Assembly: GCA_035307785.1 (NCBI GenBank) | Contig: DATGHS010000004.1 | Coordinates: forward strand, 1-13,128 | Direction: 5' to 3' | DNA: 13,128 nucleotides | DNA from: DATGHS01 sp035307785 | GTDB taxonomy: Bacteria > Planctomycetota > Planctomycetia > Gemmatales > Gemmataceae | Shown here: positions 7,086 through 13,128 of the stretch, piece after piece | How the letters are laid out: the number at the start of each line of letters is the position of its first letter | Numbering within the stretch: position 1 is the first letter of the stretch | Position numbers and translations under genes: made by a program | The notes under the pieces: generated by a model | Databases searched by the model: none | The model's input: the letters and a program-made list of their open reading frames with translations, nothing else | What the model was told of the DNA's origin: nothing

Positions 7086-7105
7086 AAAAAAAGCCAAGGC
7101 GGCTT
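7086..7105 (-). terminator. Intrinsic-terminator-like hairpin downstream of the metal ATPase
   Basis: Minus strand: AAGCC, 5-nt loop, GGCTT, then an uninterrupted T run (T7 counting the stem end). The stem is short (5 bp) but placed sensibly, between the ATPase stop at 7324 and the sigma-54 promoter at 7038, so it would insulate the downstream operon from ATPase read-through. Efficiency is uncertain because of the short stem. Confidence 0.4.
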
Positions 7106-7175
7106 GAATTGAGAAGGATTTCTTTTCTTTGCCATTGATGAGAATTCATCAGCTATTCATAATTACGTTACTTTA

Positions 7176-7210
7176 TGGGCGAATTCGCCCACTCCCTCGC
7201 CAATTCGCGC
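7176..7210. promoter_or_regulatory. Pair of phased dyads, candidate enhancer/operator
   Basis: TGGGCGAATTCGCCCA at 7176-7191 is a perfect 16-bp palindrome. A second, imperfect dyad (CGCCAATTCGCG, 7198-7209) shares the AATTCG core and is centred exactly 20 bp away, about two helical turns. As a direct repeat, AATTCGCCCACT (7182-7193) and AATTCGCGCACT (7202-7213) differ at one base. They lie about 160-190 bp upstream of the predicted sigma-54 start, where enhancer sites usually are. The bound protein is unknown. Confidence 0.45.
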
Positions 7211-7323
7211 ACTTTAGACTGGCGTGGTCAAAGTCTCCTTGGAGCCGCGCACGGGTTGGGGCGAATCCACACCAAGCCGGCTGCACTCAACCTTTGGAGA
7301 ACAGGATCGATGACGGACTCGAA

Positions 7324-9270
7324 CTACTCGGTGTGCTTGGCTTTGAAGTCGGTCAATTCGCCGACGGCCCAGGCGGCGCGAAGCGCGTTCAACACCGCGA
7401 ATACGTCGATCACTTCCTGACCGATTGCGCCTGCGACCGGCGGAAGATAACCCAAAGCCGCCAGGACCATGCCGGCGATGCTCAGAATCATGCCTCCGAC
7501 TGCGCTTTCCAGAGCGATTCGCCGCATGCGCTGACCGATATGCAGGAGTTCGTCCACTCTGCCAAGCATGTTATCCATCAGCACCGCGCCTGCAGCTTCG
7601 GTGGTCACCTCGCTGCGTTGCCCGATGGCGAGGCCGACTGTAGCCGCGACCATCGCCGGCGCATCGTTGATGCCGTCACCCACATAAACGGTGTGGTTTT
7701 TCGCTGTTTCTTGCCGAACGATTTCGAGTTTTTCCTCGGGACTCTTTCCCGCATGAAGTTCGGTAATTCCTACTCGAGCGGCAAGATACTCCACTTCCGA
7801 CAAGCGGTCGCCCGAAACCAGCATGATCTTTTGGAAGCCGTGCATCGGCGCCAAATGCCCAATGAATTCAGCGCCTTCCACACGCGGTTCATCGCGGAAG
7901 CGATACGTCGCGGCGTACCGGCCATCGATCTGAATGACGCATTCCAATCCGCCGGTTGGCGCCGGCAAGCTTTCCTTCACTTCCGGTTGCTCGGCCAAAA
8001 GTTTCTTGGCGCTGGTCACGCGGATTGAGCGAGCTTCAACAATTCCGGTGAGGCCTGCACCGGGTGGCTCTTCGACGCGCTCGGCCGGCGCCAAATCGGC
8101 ATGGCCCAAACGAGCCGCTTCCAGGATAGCGACTGCCAGTGGGTGTTTAGAGTATTGTTCAAGACTGGCTGCGAGTCTTAACACATCGCCTTGCCGGAAT
8201 CCCGGCGCCAGATGTTGCTCGACGAGCTTGGGCTCGCCATACGTTAAGGTCCCTGTCTTGTCGAAGATCATGGTTCGGCAGCGGCCGATTCGCTCCAGGA
8301 TTGCGGGGTCGCGAATAATGATACTCCGCCGGGCCGCCAAAGAAATGGAGCCGATGATTGCGACCGGGATCGCAATGAGCAGAGGGCAAGGAGTGGCGAC
8401 CACCAAAACGGCCAGGAATCGGACCGCATTGCCGGTGGCAAGCCATGCGGCTAAGGCGATAACAAGCGCGACCGGCGTGTAAACTGCGCCAAGTTGATCT
8501 CCCAGCCGGCGAAGTTGCGGCCGGCGCTGTTGCGATTGCTGCATGACTTGCATGATCCGGGCATAGCGCGAGTCAACCGGAAGCCGAACTGCCCGAATGC
8601 TAAGCGCCGCTTCACCGTTGATCGCTCCGGAAAGCACTTCGGATCCAACTGATTTCGAGATTCGATAGGGCTCGCCCGTGAGATAGGCTTCGTCCATGCT
8701 TCCATGCCCATCTGTAACTATGCCATCGACAGGGCACACGTCATGGGGAAACACCACCAGCAGATCGCCGACTATGATTTCCTGCAAGGAGATTTCCGTT
8801 ATCCCGGATTCTGTCTTCCGATGTGCGAGGGAGGGCATGCGGCGAGCCAATGCGTCGAGGACGGAGGATGCTCGTCGAATTGCGAATGATTCCAGGGCCG
8901 CGCCGCCGGAAAGCATGAGCACCACCAACGTGCCGGCCAGGTATTCGCCCAACAAGACCGCAGTGATAATGGAAATCGCGGCCAAAAGGTCCGAGCCGAA
9001 TTGCCCCTTCAACAGTCGCACGGCGAGTTCGGCAACCAGCGGTATGCCGCCAACAGCCAGTGTGATCCAAAGCGGCCATTGTGCCAGCGTTGCAGCGTTG
9101 AAAACAAAACGAAACACTAAATAGGCAAAGAGTGAAACGAGCGTAAAAACAGCGATTGCTGTATGTCGGCGTGCCCACCAGTGGCCGAAGGTAAAGGTGC
9201 CAGTTACTTGCGCCTTCGACTGGAGCCGGTCCTTGTTTTCGGTATTGCTTTGCGCATTGAATCCCGCCAT
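7324..9270 (-). CDS. P1B-type heavy-metal-translocating ATPase with TPCP motif
   Basis: A 648-residue inner-membrane pump that exports a metal ion at the cost of ATP. Motifs in order: actuator-domain TGEP at 198-201, TPCP in the metal-binding membrane helix at 293-296, the phosphorylated Asp337 in DKTGTLT, the P1B-specific HP dipeptide in SKHPLA at 374-379, and GDGINDAP at 531-538. Hydrophobic segments near 37-56, 64-84, 94-128, 264-312 and 588-633 fit the P1B topology. There is no N-terminal HMA domain or Cys/His-rich metal-binding tail, only about 35 polar residues. TPC in place of CPC or SPC is reported for the P1B-5 subgroup, implicated in Ni/Fe, but the usual C-terminal hemerythrin domain is absent, so the substrate is not assigned. 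The ATG at 9268-9270 has only a weak GGGGA upstream. It is divergent from the ABC exporter, with a 166-bp gap. Confidence 0.93.
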   Translation of the reverse strand: MAGFNAQSNTENKDRLQSKAQVTGTFTFGHWWARRHTAIAVFTLVSLFAYLVFRFVFNAATLAQWPLWITLAVGGIPLVAELAVRLLKGQFGSDLLAAISIITAVLLGEYLAGTLVVLMLSGGAALESFAIRRASSVLDALARRMPSLAHRKTESGITEISLQEIIVGDLLVVFPHDVCPVDGIVTDGHGSMDEAYLTGEPYRISKSVGSEVLSGAINGEAALSIRAVRLPVDSRYARIMQVMQQSQQRRPQLRRLGDQLGAVYTPVALVIALAAWLATGNAVRFLAVLVVATPCPLLIAIPVAIIGSISLAARRSIIIRDPAILERIGRCRTMIFDKTGTLTYGEPKLVEQHLAPGFRQGDVLRLAASLEQYSKHPLAVAILEAARLGHADLAPAERVEEPPGAGLTGIVEARSIRVTSAKKLLAEQPEVKESLPAPTGGLECVIQIDGRYAATYRFRDEPRVEGAEFIGHLAPMHGFQKIMLVSGDRLSEVEYLAARVGITELHAGKSPEEKLEIVRQETAKNHTVYVGDGINDAPAMVAATVGLAIGQRSEVTTEAAGAVLMDNMLGRVDELLHIGQRMRRIALESAVGGMILSIAGMVLAALGYLPPVAGAIGQEVIDVFAVLNALRAAWAVGELTDFKAKHTE

Positions 9271-9436
9271 GTTGGAGTGTCCCCAGTATTTGCACTCGAC
9301 CAGCGCGGCGCACGGCCGTCGTTTTCAAGGCTTCGTAAGCAATTGCCGAGCCGCATTTGTTAAGTAGTTTACGGGAATCGTTGCTCCCCGCGCCAGCAGA
9401 TCGCCACGACCGCAGTCGGACGGCAACGTATTTTGT
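9271..9436. promoter_or_regulatory. Divergent intergenic region between metal ATPase and ABC exporter
   Basis: These 166 bp separate two divergently starting genes and so must hold promoters for both, unless the ABC start lies further in. I see no strong -35/-10 pair and no sigma-54 match. The most A+T-rich stretch is TTTGTTAAGTAGTTTACG around 9357-9374, a weak candidate on the plus strand. Confidence 0.35.
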
Positions 9437-10234
9437 GTGACATCGTCATTTAAGGCCATTCAGAGCAAGACCGTGTCAGATCGCGAGCAAGTTTCTGTTC
9501 GTGCGCCGGGGGAAGGCGGCGGATCCCAACGAGAAGCTGTATTTGAAGCCCGTGGGCTGACGAAAACTTACCGCATGGGCGAAGTCGAGGTTCACGCTCT
9601 GCGCGGGGTCGACCTTTTCTTGTATGAAGGGGAATTCGTTGTCTTGCTCGGCCCTTCCGGCAGCGGAAAATCCACGTTGCTCAACATCTTGGGCGGCCTC
9701 GATGTGCCTACGAGCGGCACGGTGCATTATCGCGACCACGACCTTTCGACCTACGACGATGCGGCTCTGACCCGATATCGTCGCGACCACGTTGGCTTCG
9801 TCTTTCAGTTCTACAACCTTATTCCCAGCCTGACGGCCCGGGAAAACGTCGCGTTGATTACCGATATCGCGCGCCAGCCCATGAGTCCGGACGAGGCTTT
9901 GAGTGTTGTCGGCCTTGCGGACCGCATGGATCATTTCCCTTCCCAGCTGTCCGGTGGCGAGCAGCAGCGTGTTGCGATTGCCCGTGCCATCGCCAAGCGT
10001 CCGGAAGTCCTTCTGTGCGATGAGCCGACGGGTGCGCTGGATGTGCGCACGGGCGTGATTGTCTTGCAAGCCATCGAGCGGATCAACCGGGAACTCGGCA
10101 CCACCACGGCGGTCATTACCCACAATGCTGTAATCGCGGCCATGGCGGATCGGGTGATTTCACTATCGGGCGGACAGATCAGTTCCGAGAAACGCAACGA
10201 GCGAAAGACGGCGGCGCAAGAGCTTATTTGGTGA
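9437..10234 (+). CDS. ABC transporter ATP-binding protein (MacB/LolD type)
   Basis: A 265-residue nucleotide-binding subunit. Motifs: Walker A GPSGSGKST at 72-80, Q-loop Gln124 in FVFQFYNLIP, signature LSGGEQQR at 171-178, Walker B VLLCDEP at 191-197 and the switch His229 in ITHN. GEVEVHALRGVDL before Walker A and the GGLDVPTSG spacing are typical of the MacB/LolD/FtsE group, which works with FtsX-fold permeases by mechanotransmission. An N-terminal polar extension of about 33 residues precedes the domain. The start is uncertain: GTG 9437-9439 is used here, but GTG 9473-9475 (12 codons later) is equally plausible; neither has a good Shine-Dalgarno. The permease starts 7 bp after its stop and an adaptor follows, so this is the motor of a three-part exporter. 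Confidence 0.93.
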   Translation: MTSSFKAIQSKTVSDREQVSVRAPGEGGGSQREAVFEARGLTKTYRMGEVEVHALRGVDLFLYEGEFVVLLGPSGSGKSTLLNILGGLDVPTSGTVHYRDHDLSTYDDAALTRYRRDHVGFVFQFYNLIPSLTARENVALITDIARQPMSPDEALSVVGLADRMDHFPSQLSGGEQQRVAIARAIAKRPEVLLCDEPTGALDVRTGVIVLQAIERINRELGTTTAVITHNAVIAAMADRVISLSGGQISSEKRNERKTAAQELIW

Positions 10235-10241
10235 ACCTGCC

Positions 10242-12608
10242 ATGCATGCCTTAGACTGGATGCTCGTGCGCGACCTTTGGCGAATGAAGGGCCAGGTGCT
10301 CGCCATCTGTCTTGTTATCGCCGCAGGTGTGGCCACCTTTGTCATGTCTCTGAGTACGCTCGATTCCTTGCAAGGGACACTGGATGCGTACTACGAGCGC
10401 TATCGTTTTGGAGATGTTTTCGCACATTTGAAACGAGCTCCCAACTCGTTGACGGATCGACTCGCTGAAGTGCCCGGAGTGGCCGAGGTGCAGACGCGCG
10501 TCGTCGAAGACGTGACCCTGGATGTAGCTGGAATGCCGGAGCCGGCCATTGGAAGGCTTGTTTCCATACCGGATCGACCACGATCTGGCCTGAATGCGCT
10601 TTATTTGCGCAGCGGACGTTACATTGAGCCTGGCCGCGATAACGAAGTGCTAGTCAGCGAAGCCTTCGCCTTGGCCCATGCACTCAAACCGGGCGATTCC
10701 TTACTCGCAATCATCAATGGTCGTAAGCAACGGCTTCGCATCGTCGGGGTAGCGCTGTCGCCGGAACACATTTATCAATTTGCGCCGGGTGAACTCTTGC
10801 CCGACGCCCGCCGCTTCGGCGTGATTTGGATGGGCTACACCGAGCTGGCCGCGGCGTTCAACATGCAGGGCGCTTTCAACGACACCGCAGTGACATTGAC
10901 GCCGGATGCGAACGAATCGGAAGTATTGCGGCGTATTGATCAGTTGACGGCCCCGTACGGCGGCCTCGGCGCATACGGCCGAGCGGATCAGCCTTCGCAT
11001 CAATTCGTGACCAATGAAATGAAAGAATTGCGCGGCATGGCGCTGGTTATTCCGGCGATTTTTTTAGCAGTCGCGGCATTTCTTCTCAATGTGGTCGTGT
11101 CGCGCCTCATCCAGATGCAACGCGAACAGATTGCGGCCCTCAAAGCATTCGGCTACATGCGCCGGGAAATCGGCTTGCATTACTTGAAGCTGGTCCTGCT
11201 TATTGTTGTCTGCGGCGTTGCCCTGGGAACGCTCATCGGAGCCTGGATGGGACGCGGAATGACCGAGATCTACACGGCATTCTTTCGCTTCCCGGTCTTT
11301 ACCTATCGGCTCAGCGGCAGCATTGTTCTTATTGCGTTCGCGATCAGCAGTGGAGCCGCTGTGCTCGGGACCCTGCGGGCGGTAGCCGGTGCTGCGGCGT
11401 TGCCTCCTGCCGAGGCCATGCGACCGGAGCCGCCGGCGACCTATCGCCCTCTCGTTCTGGAACGGCTCGGTCTAGGAAGTTTGTTTTCGCCGACAGTGCG
11501 GATGATCCTGCGCCAACTGGAGCGGCGGCCGCTCAAGGCCTTGCTTACTACTTTGGGAATCGCGCTGGCTGTTTCCGTTCTGGTGGTCGGCAGTTTTGGG
11601 TTGGATGCCATCGAGCATGTCATCGACACGCAATTCTATTTGGCCCAACGCCAGGACGTGACAATCGTGCTCGTGGAGCCGGGACCTTCGGCTGTCATCG
11701 ATGAAGTCCGGCATTTGCCGGGCGTACACCGTTGTGAAGGTTTTCGCACGCTGCCAGCGCGCCTGCGGTCGGCCCATCATGCTCGGCGCGTCGCCATTCA
11801 AGGATTGGAAGCGGACGGCCAATTGAATCGTCTCATGGACATGAAGCAACAGGTCGTTGCTATTCCCCCAAACGGCTTGATCCTCTCGGCAAAGCTGGCT
11901 GCAATCCTTGAAGTGGGAGTGGGCGATTCCGTGACTGTCGAAGTTTTGGAGGCCGAGCGGCCTGACCGCGACGTACCAGTCGTTGGATTAGTCGATGATT
12001 TTTCGGGCCTTGCTGCCTATATGGACATTCAAGCCGCGAACCGTTTGATGCGCGAAGGCACTATCATTTCGGGAGCGTTTTTGACCGTCGATCAAGACCA
12101 TGTTGGACAGCTTTACACGACGCTCAAGAACACCCCACGCACCGCATCGGTCACGGTGAAAGCAGCCACGCTGCGGAGCTTCCGCCAGACCATTGCGGAG
12201 AATTTGCTTCTCATGCGAACCATCACGATCGTGTTCGCCGCAGTCATCGCCATCGGCGTCGTCTACAACAGTGCAAGAATATCGCTTTCGGAACGGAGCC
12301 GCGAATTGGCCACCTTGCGGGTGATCGGTTTCACGCGTGGCGAAGTCTCTCTTATTCTGTTAGGAGAACTCGCTATCCTAACTTTGATCGCCATCCCTAC
12401 GGGTCTAGCTCTGGGGCGCGCGCTCGCGGCACTCGTCATTCGAGTGGCCTATGATACCGAGTTGTTCCGTATTCCGTTGGTTGTGACTTGGTTTACCTAC
12501 GGTTTCGCGGCCATGGTCACCTTGCTCGCGGCCGTTTTCTCCGGCGGGATTGCGCATCGCTTGCTCGCGCAGCTCGATCTTGTTGCTGTTCTCAAGAGCA
12601 AGGAGTGA
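10242..12608 (+). CDS. ABC transporter permease with two FtsX/MacB-type domains
   Basis: A 788-residue inner-membrane permease that is an internal duplication. Each half has one N-terminal helix (about 17-37 and 432-452), a periplasmic MacB-core-like domain, then three helices of an FtsX domain (about 266-288, 316-338, 360-382; and about 658-678, 704-726, 745-768). The cytoplasmic loop motif is repeated in both halves, MQREQIAALKAFGY at 292-305 and SERSRELATLRVIGF at 683-697, which confirms the duplication. Eight helices in one chain mean it may work as a monomer replacing the usual FtsX-type dimer. The ATG at 10242 follows the ATPase stop by 7 bp without a strong Shine-Dalgarno, suggesting translational coupling. 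The substrate is not deducible; related systems export lipids, lipoproteins, peptides or drugs. Confidence 0.9.
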   Translation: MHALDWMLVRDLWRMKGQVLAICLVIAAGVATFVMSLSTLDSLQGTLDAYYERYRFGDVFAHLKRAPNSLTDRLAEVPGVAEVQTRVVEDVTLDVAGMPEPAIGRLVSIPDRPRSGLNALYLRSGRYIEPGRDNEVLVSEAFALAHALKPGDSLLAIINGRKQRLRIVGVALSPEHIYQFAPGELLPDARRFGVIWMGYTELAAAFNMQGAFNDTAVTLTPDANESEVLRRIDQLTAPYGGLGAYGRADQPSHQFVTNEMKELRGMALVIPAIFLAVAAFLLNVVVSRLIQMQREQIAALKAFGYMRREIGLHYLKLVLLIVVCGVALGTLIGAWMGRGMTEIYTAFFRFPVFTYRLSGSIVLIAFAISSGAAVLGTLRAVAGAAALPPAEAMRPEPPATYRPLVLERLGLGSLFSPTVRMILRQLERRPLKALLTTLGIALAVSVLVVGSFGLDAIEHVIDTQFYLAQRQDVTIVLVEPGPSAVIDEVRHLPGVHRCEGFRTLPARLRSAHHARRVAIQGLEADGQLNRLMDMKQQVVAIPPNGLILSAKLAAILEVGVGDSVTVEVLEAERPDRDVPVVGLVDDFSGLAAYMDIQAANRLMREGTIISGAFLTVDQDHVGQLYTTLKNTPRTASVTVKAATLRSFRQTIAENLLLMRTITIVFAAVIAIGVVYNSARISLSERSRELATLRVIGFTRGEVSLILLGELAILTLIAIPTGLALGRALAALVIRVAYDTELFRIPLVVTWFTYGFAAMVTLLAAVFSGGIAHRLLAQLDLVAVLKSKE

Positions 12609-12613
12609 CTCGC

Positions 12614-13128
12614 GTGCATCGATTCCGCAAGTATCTTTGGCCGGCAGCCGGTGGCATCGTAATCGTCTCGCTGCTCGTGTACGCTTTCTCGCCCGCTCGG
12701 GTCGAGGTAGACACTGCCAAGGTGGATCGCGGCCCATTGATCGTCACGGTCGATCATGAAGGCAAGACCCGCGTCAAGGAACGCTATGTGGTCTCGGCGC
12801 CCCTGGCGGGCCGCATGCTGCGCGTTGATCTGCACCCGGGTGATCGAGTGGAAGAGAACCAGACCGTGCTTGCGATCATCGAGCCTGCCGATCCGTCCCT
12901 GCTCGACGCGCGGTCGCGTGCCGAGGCGGAATCAAGAGTACGAGCGGCGGAAGAAGCAATCAAGCTGGCCGAAACAAATCGGAATCAAGCACAGGCGGAA
13001 GCTGACAGGCTCAGGCGCCTGAAGGGTACACAAGCGGTTTCCGAAACCGAAATGGAGCGCGCCGAATTCCGAGAACGGGCGACGGCATTTTCGCTGCGAA
13101 TCGCCCAATTCGAGCTGGAATTGGCTCG
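12614..13128 (+). CDS. HlyD/MacA-type periplasmic adaptor subunit, truncated by window edge
   Basis: The first 171 codons of a membrane-fusion protein that continues past the right edge. After a basic start (MHRFRKYLWP) comes one membrane helix at about 11-26 (AGGIVIVSLLVYAF), then a beta-barrel-like lead and the first half of a lipoyl/barrel-sandwich domain: YVVSAPLAGRMLRVDLHPGD then RVEENQTVLAIIEP at about 58-91. From about residue 96 a long Ala/Glu/Arg-rich helix begins (the coiled-coil hairpin). I chose GTG 12614-12616 because AAGGAG (12600-12605) lies 8 bases upstream, overlapping the last codons of the permease. An alternative GTG at 12605-12607 would overlap the permease stop but destroy that spacing. 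In such operons the adaptor links the inner-membrane ABC pump to an outer-membrane channel, consistent with a Gram-negative envelope. Confidence 0.9.
   Translation, partial: MHRFRKYLWPAAGGIVIVSLLVYAFSPARVEVDTAKVDRGPLIVTVDHEGKTRVKERYVVSAPLAGRMLRVDLHPGDRVEENQTVLAIIEPADPSLLDARSRAEAESRVRAAEEAIKLAETNRNQAQAEADRLRRLKGTQAVSETEMERAEFRERATAFSLRIAQFELELA

Larger units (their letters stand above)
6923..7323. other. 400-bp non-coding regulatory region
   Basis: No convincing gene lies here. On the minus strand it holds, from right to left: the 3' flank of the metal ATPase, two phased dyads (7176-7210), a terminator-like hairpin with a T7 run (7086-7105), a 12-bp inverted repeat pair (7020-7031 with 7125-7136), a sigma-54 promoter match (7023-7038), and about 90 bp of leader up to the 39-residue ORF. 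A+T content rises around 7000-7180 compared with the flanking genes. Confidence 0.6.

Noticed and set aside
7021..7107. 28-residue lysine-rich plus-strand ORF (MAKNVPKKLVRGD...)
   Set aside because: No Shine-Dalgarno upstream, and it overlaps the promoter and terminator signals on the other strand; could be revisited if transcribed.
7125..7136. Second, plus-strand sigma-54 promoter from the inverted copy of the -12 element
   Set aside because: The nearest GG (7116-7117) is three bases off the required spacing and no TGGCAC is present.
7176..7191. 16-bp palindrome as terminator of the ATPase gene
   Set aside because: No loop and no T-run on the minus strand; better explained as a protein-binding dyad.
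7230..7285. tRNA-like GGTTGGGGCGAATCC segment
   Set aside because: No acceptor, D or anticodon arms can be paired around it.
7129..8028. 299-codon plus-strand ORF
   Set aside because: Antisense to the 3' half of the metal ATPase; low-complexity shadow composition and no motifs.
8741..9328. 195-codon minus-strand ORF
   Set aside because: Overlaps the ATPase in another frame and has no recognisable domain.
1..13128. CRISPR arrays, insertion sequences, rRNA
   Set aside because: No regularly spaced repeats, transposase motifs or rRNA-like sequence were seen on either strand.

Overview
The window (about 58% G+C by eye) looks like a chromosomal segment of a free-living Gram-negative-type bacterium. 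Planctomycetota or a relative is my best guess. The support is indirect: a BON-domain protein with an RGR(T)xSFYxKQL-type core, a glucose-6-phosphate isomerase of the long type with a C-terminal helical tail also seen in cyanobacteria, and tightly packed small membrane or periplasmic proteins. No rRNA or other taxonomic marker is present, so this remains an inference.

Layout. Positions 1-6922 are one run of minus-strand genes. Read in transcription order (right to left) they are: a 39-residue small ORF, a 256-residue two-TM coiled-coil membrane protein, a 5' remnant of a transketolase gene, a BON-domain protein, a roughly 55-codon small ORF that appears frameshifted near its start, ATP-dependent PEP carboxykinase, a ThrE-type threonine/serine exporter, glucose-6-phosphate isomerase, and the first 190 codons of a phosphoketolase that runs off the left edge. 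Gaps are mostly under 120 bp, so this may be one long operon. Positions 6923-7323 are a 400-bp regulatory region. It holds a good sigma-54 (-24/-12) promoter match facing the run, a terminator-like hairpin, and two phased dyads about 160-190 bp upstream of the promoter. Positions 7324-9270 are a minus-strand P1B-type metal ATPase with a TPCP transmembrane motif. Divergently, positions 9437-13128 hold a plus-strand ABC exporter operon: ATPase, duplicated FtsX/MacB-type permease, and the start of a HlyD-type periplasmic adaptor cut by the right edge.

How the genes may work together. GPI supplies fructose-6-phosphate. Phosphoketolase splits F6P or xylulose-5-P into acetyl phosphate plus E4P or GAP. 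PEP carboxykinase links oxaloacetate and PEP. This is a central-carbon module that could serve acetate/ATP-yielding metabolism at low respiration. It travels with envelope/stress-type genes (BON, membrane coiled-coil protein) and sits next to a metal pump and an exporter. A conditional (low-oxygen or stress) sigma-54-controlled regulon is my inference. The most notable observations are the sigma-54/enhancer architecture, the truncated transketolase start inside a phosphoketolase operon, and two overlooked small ORFs.
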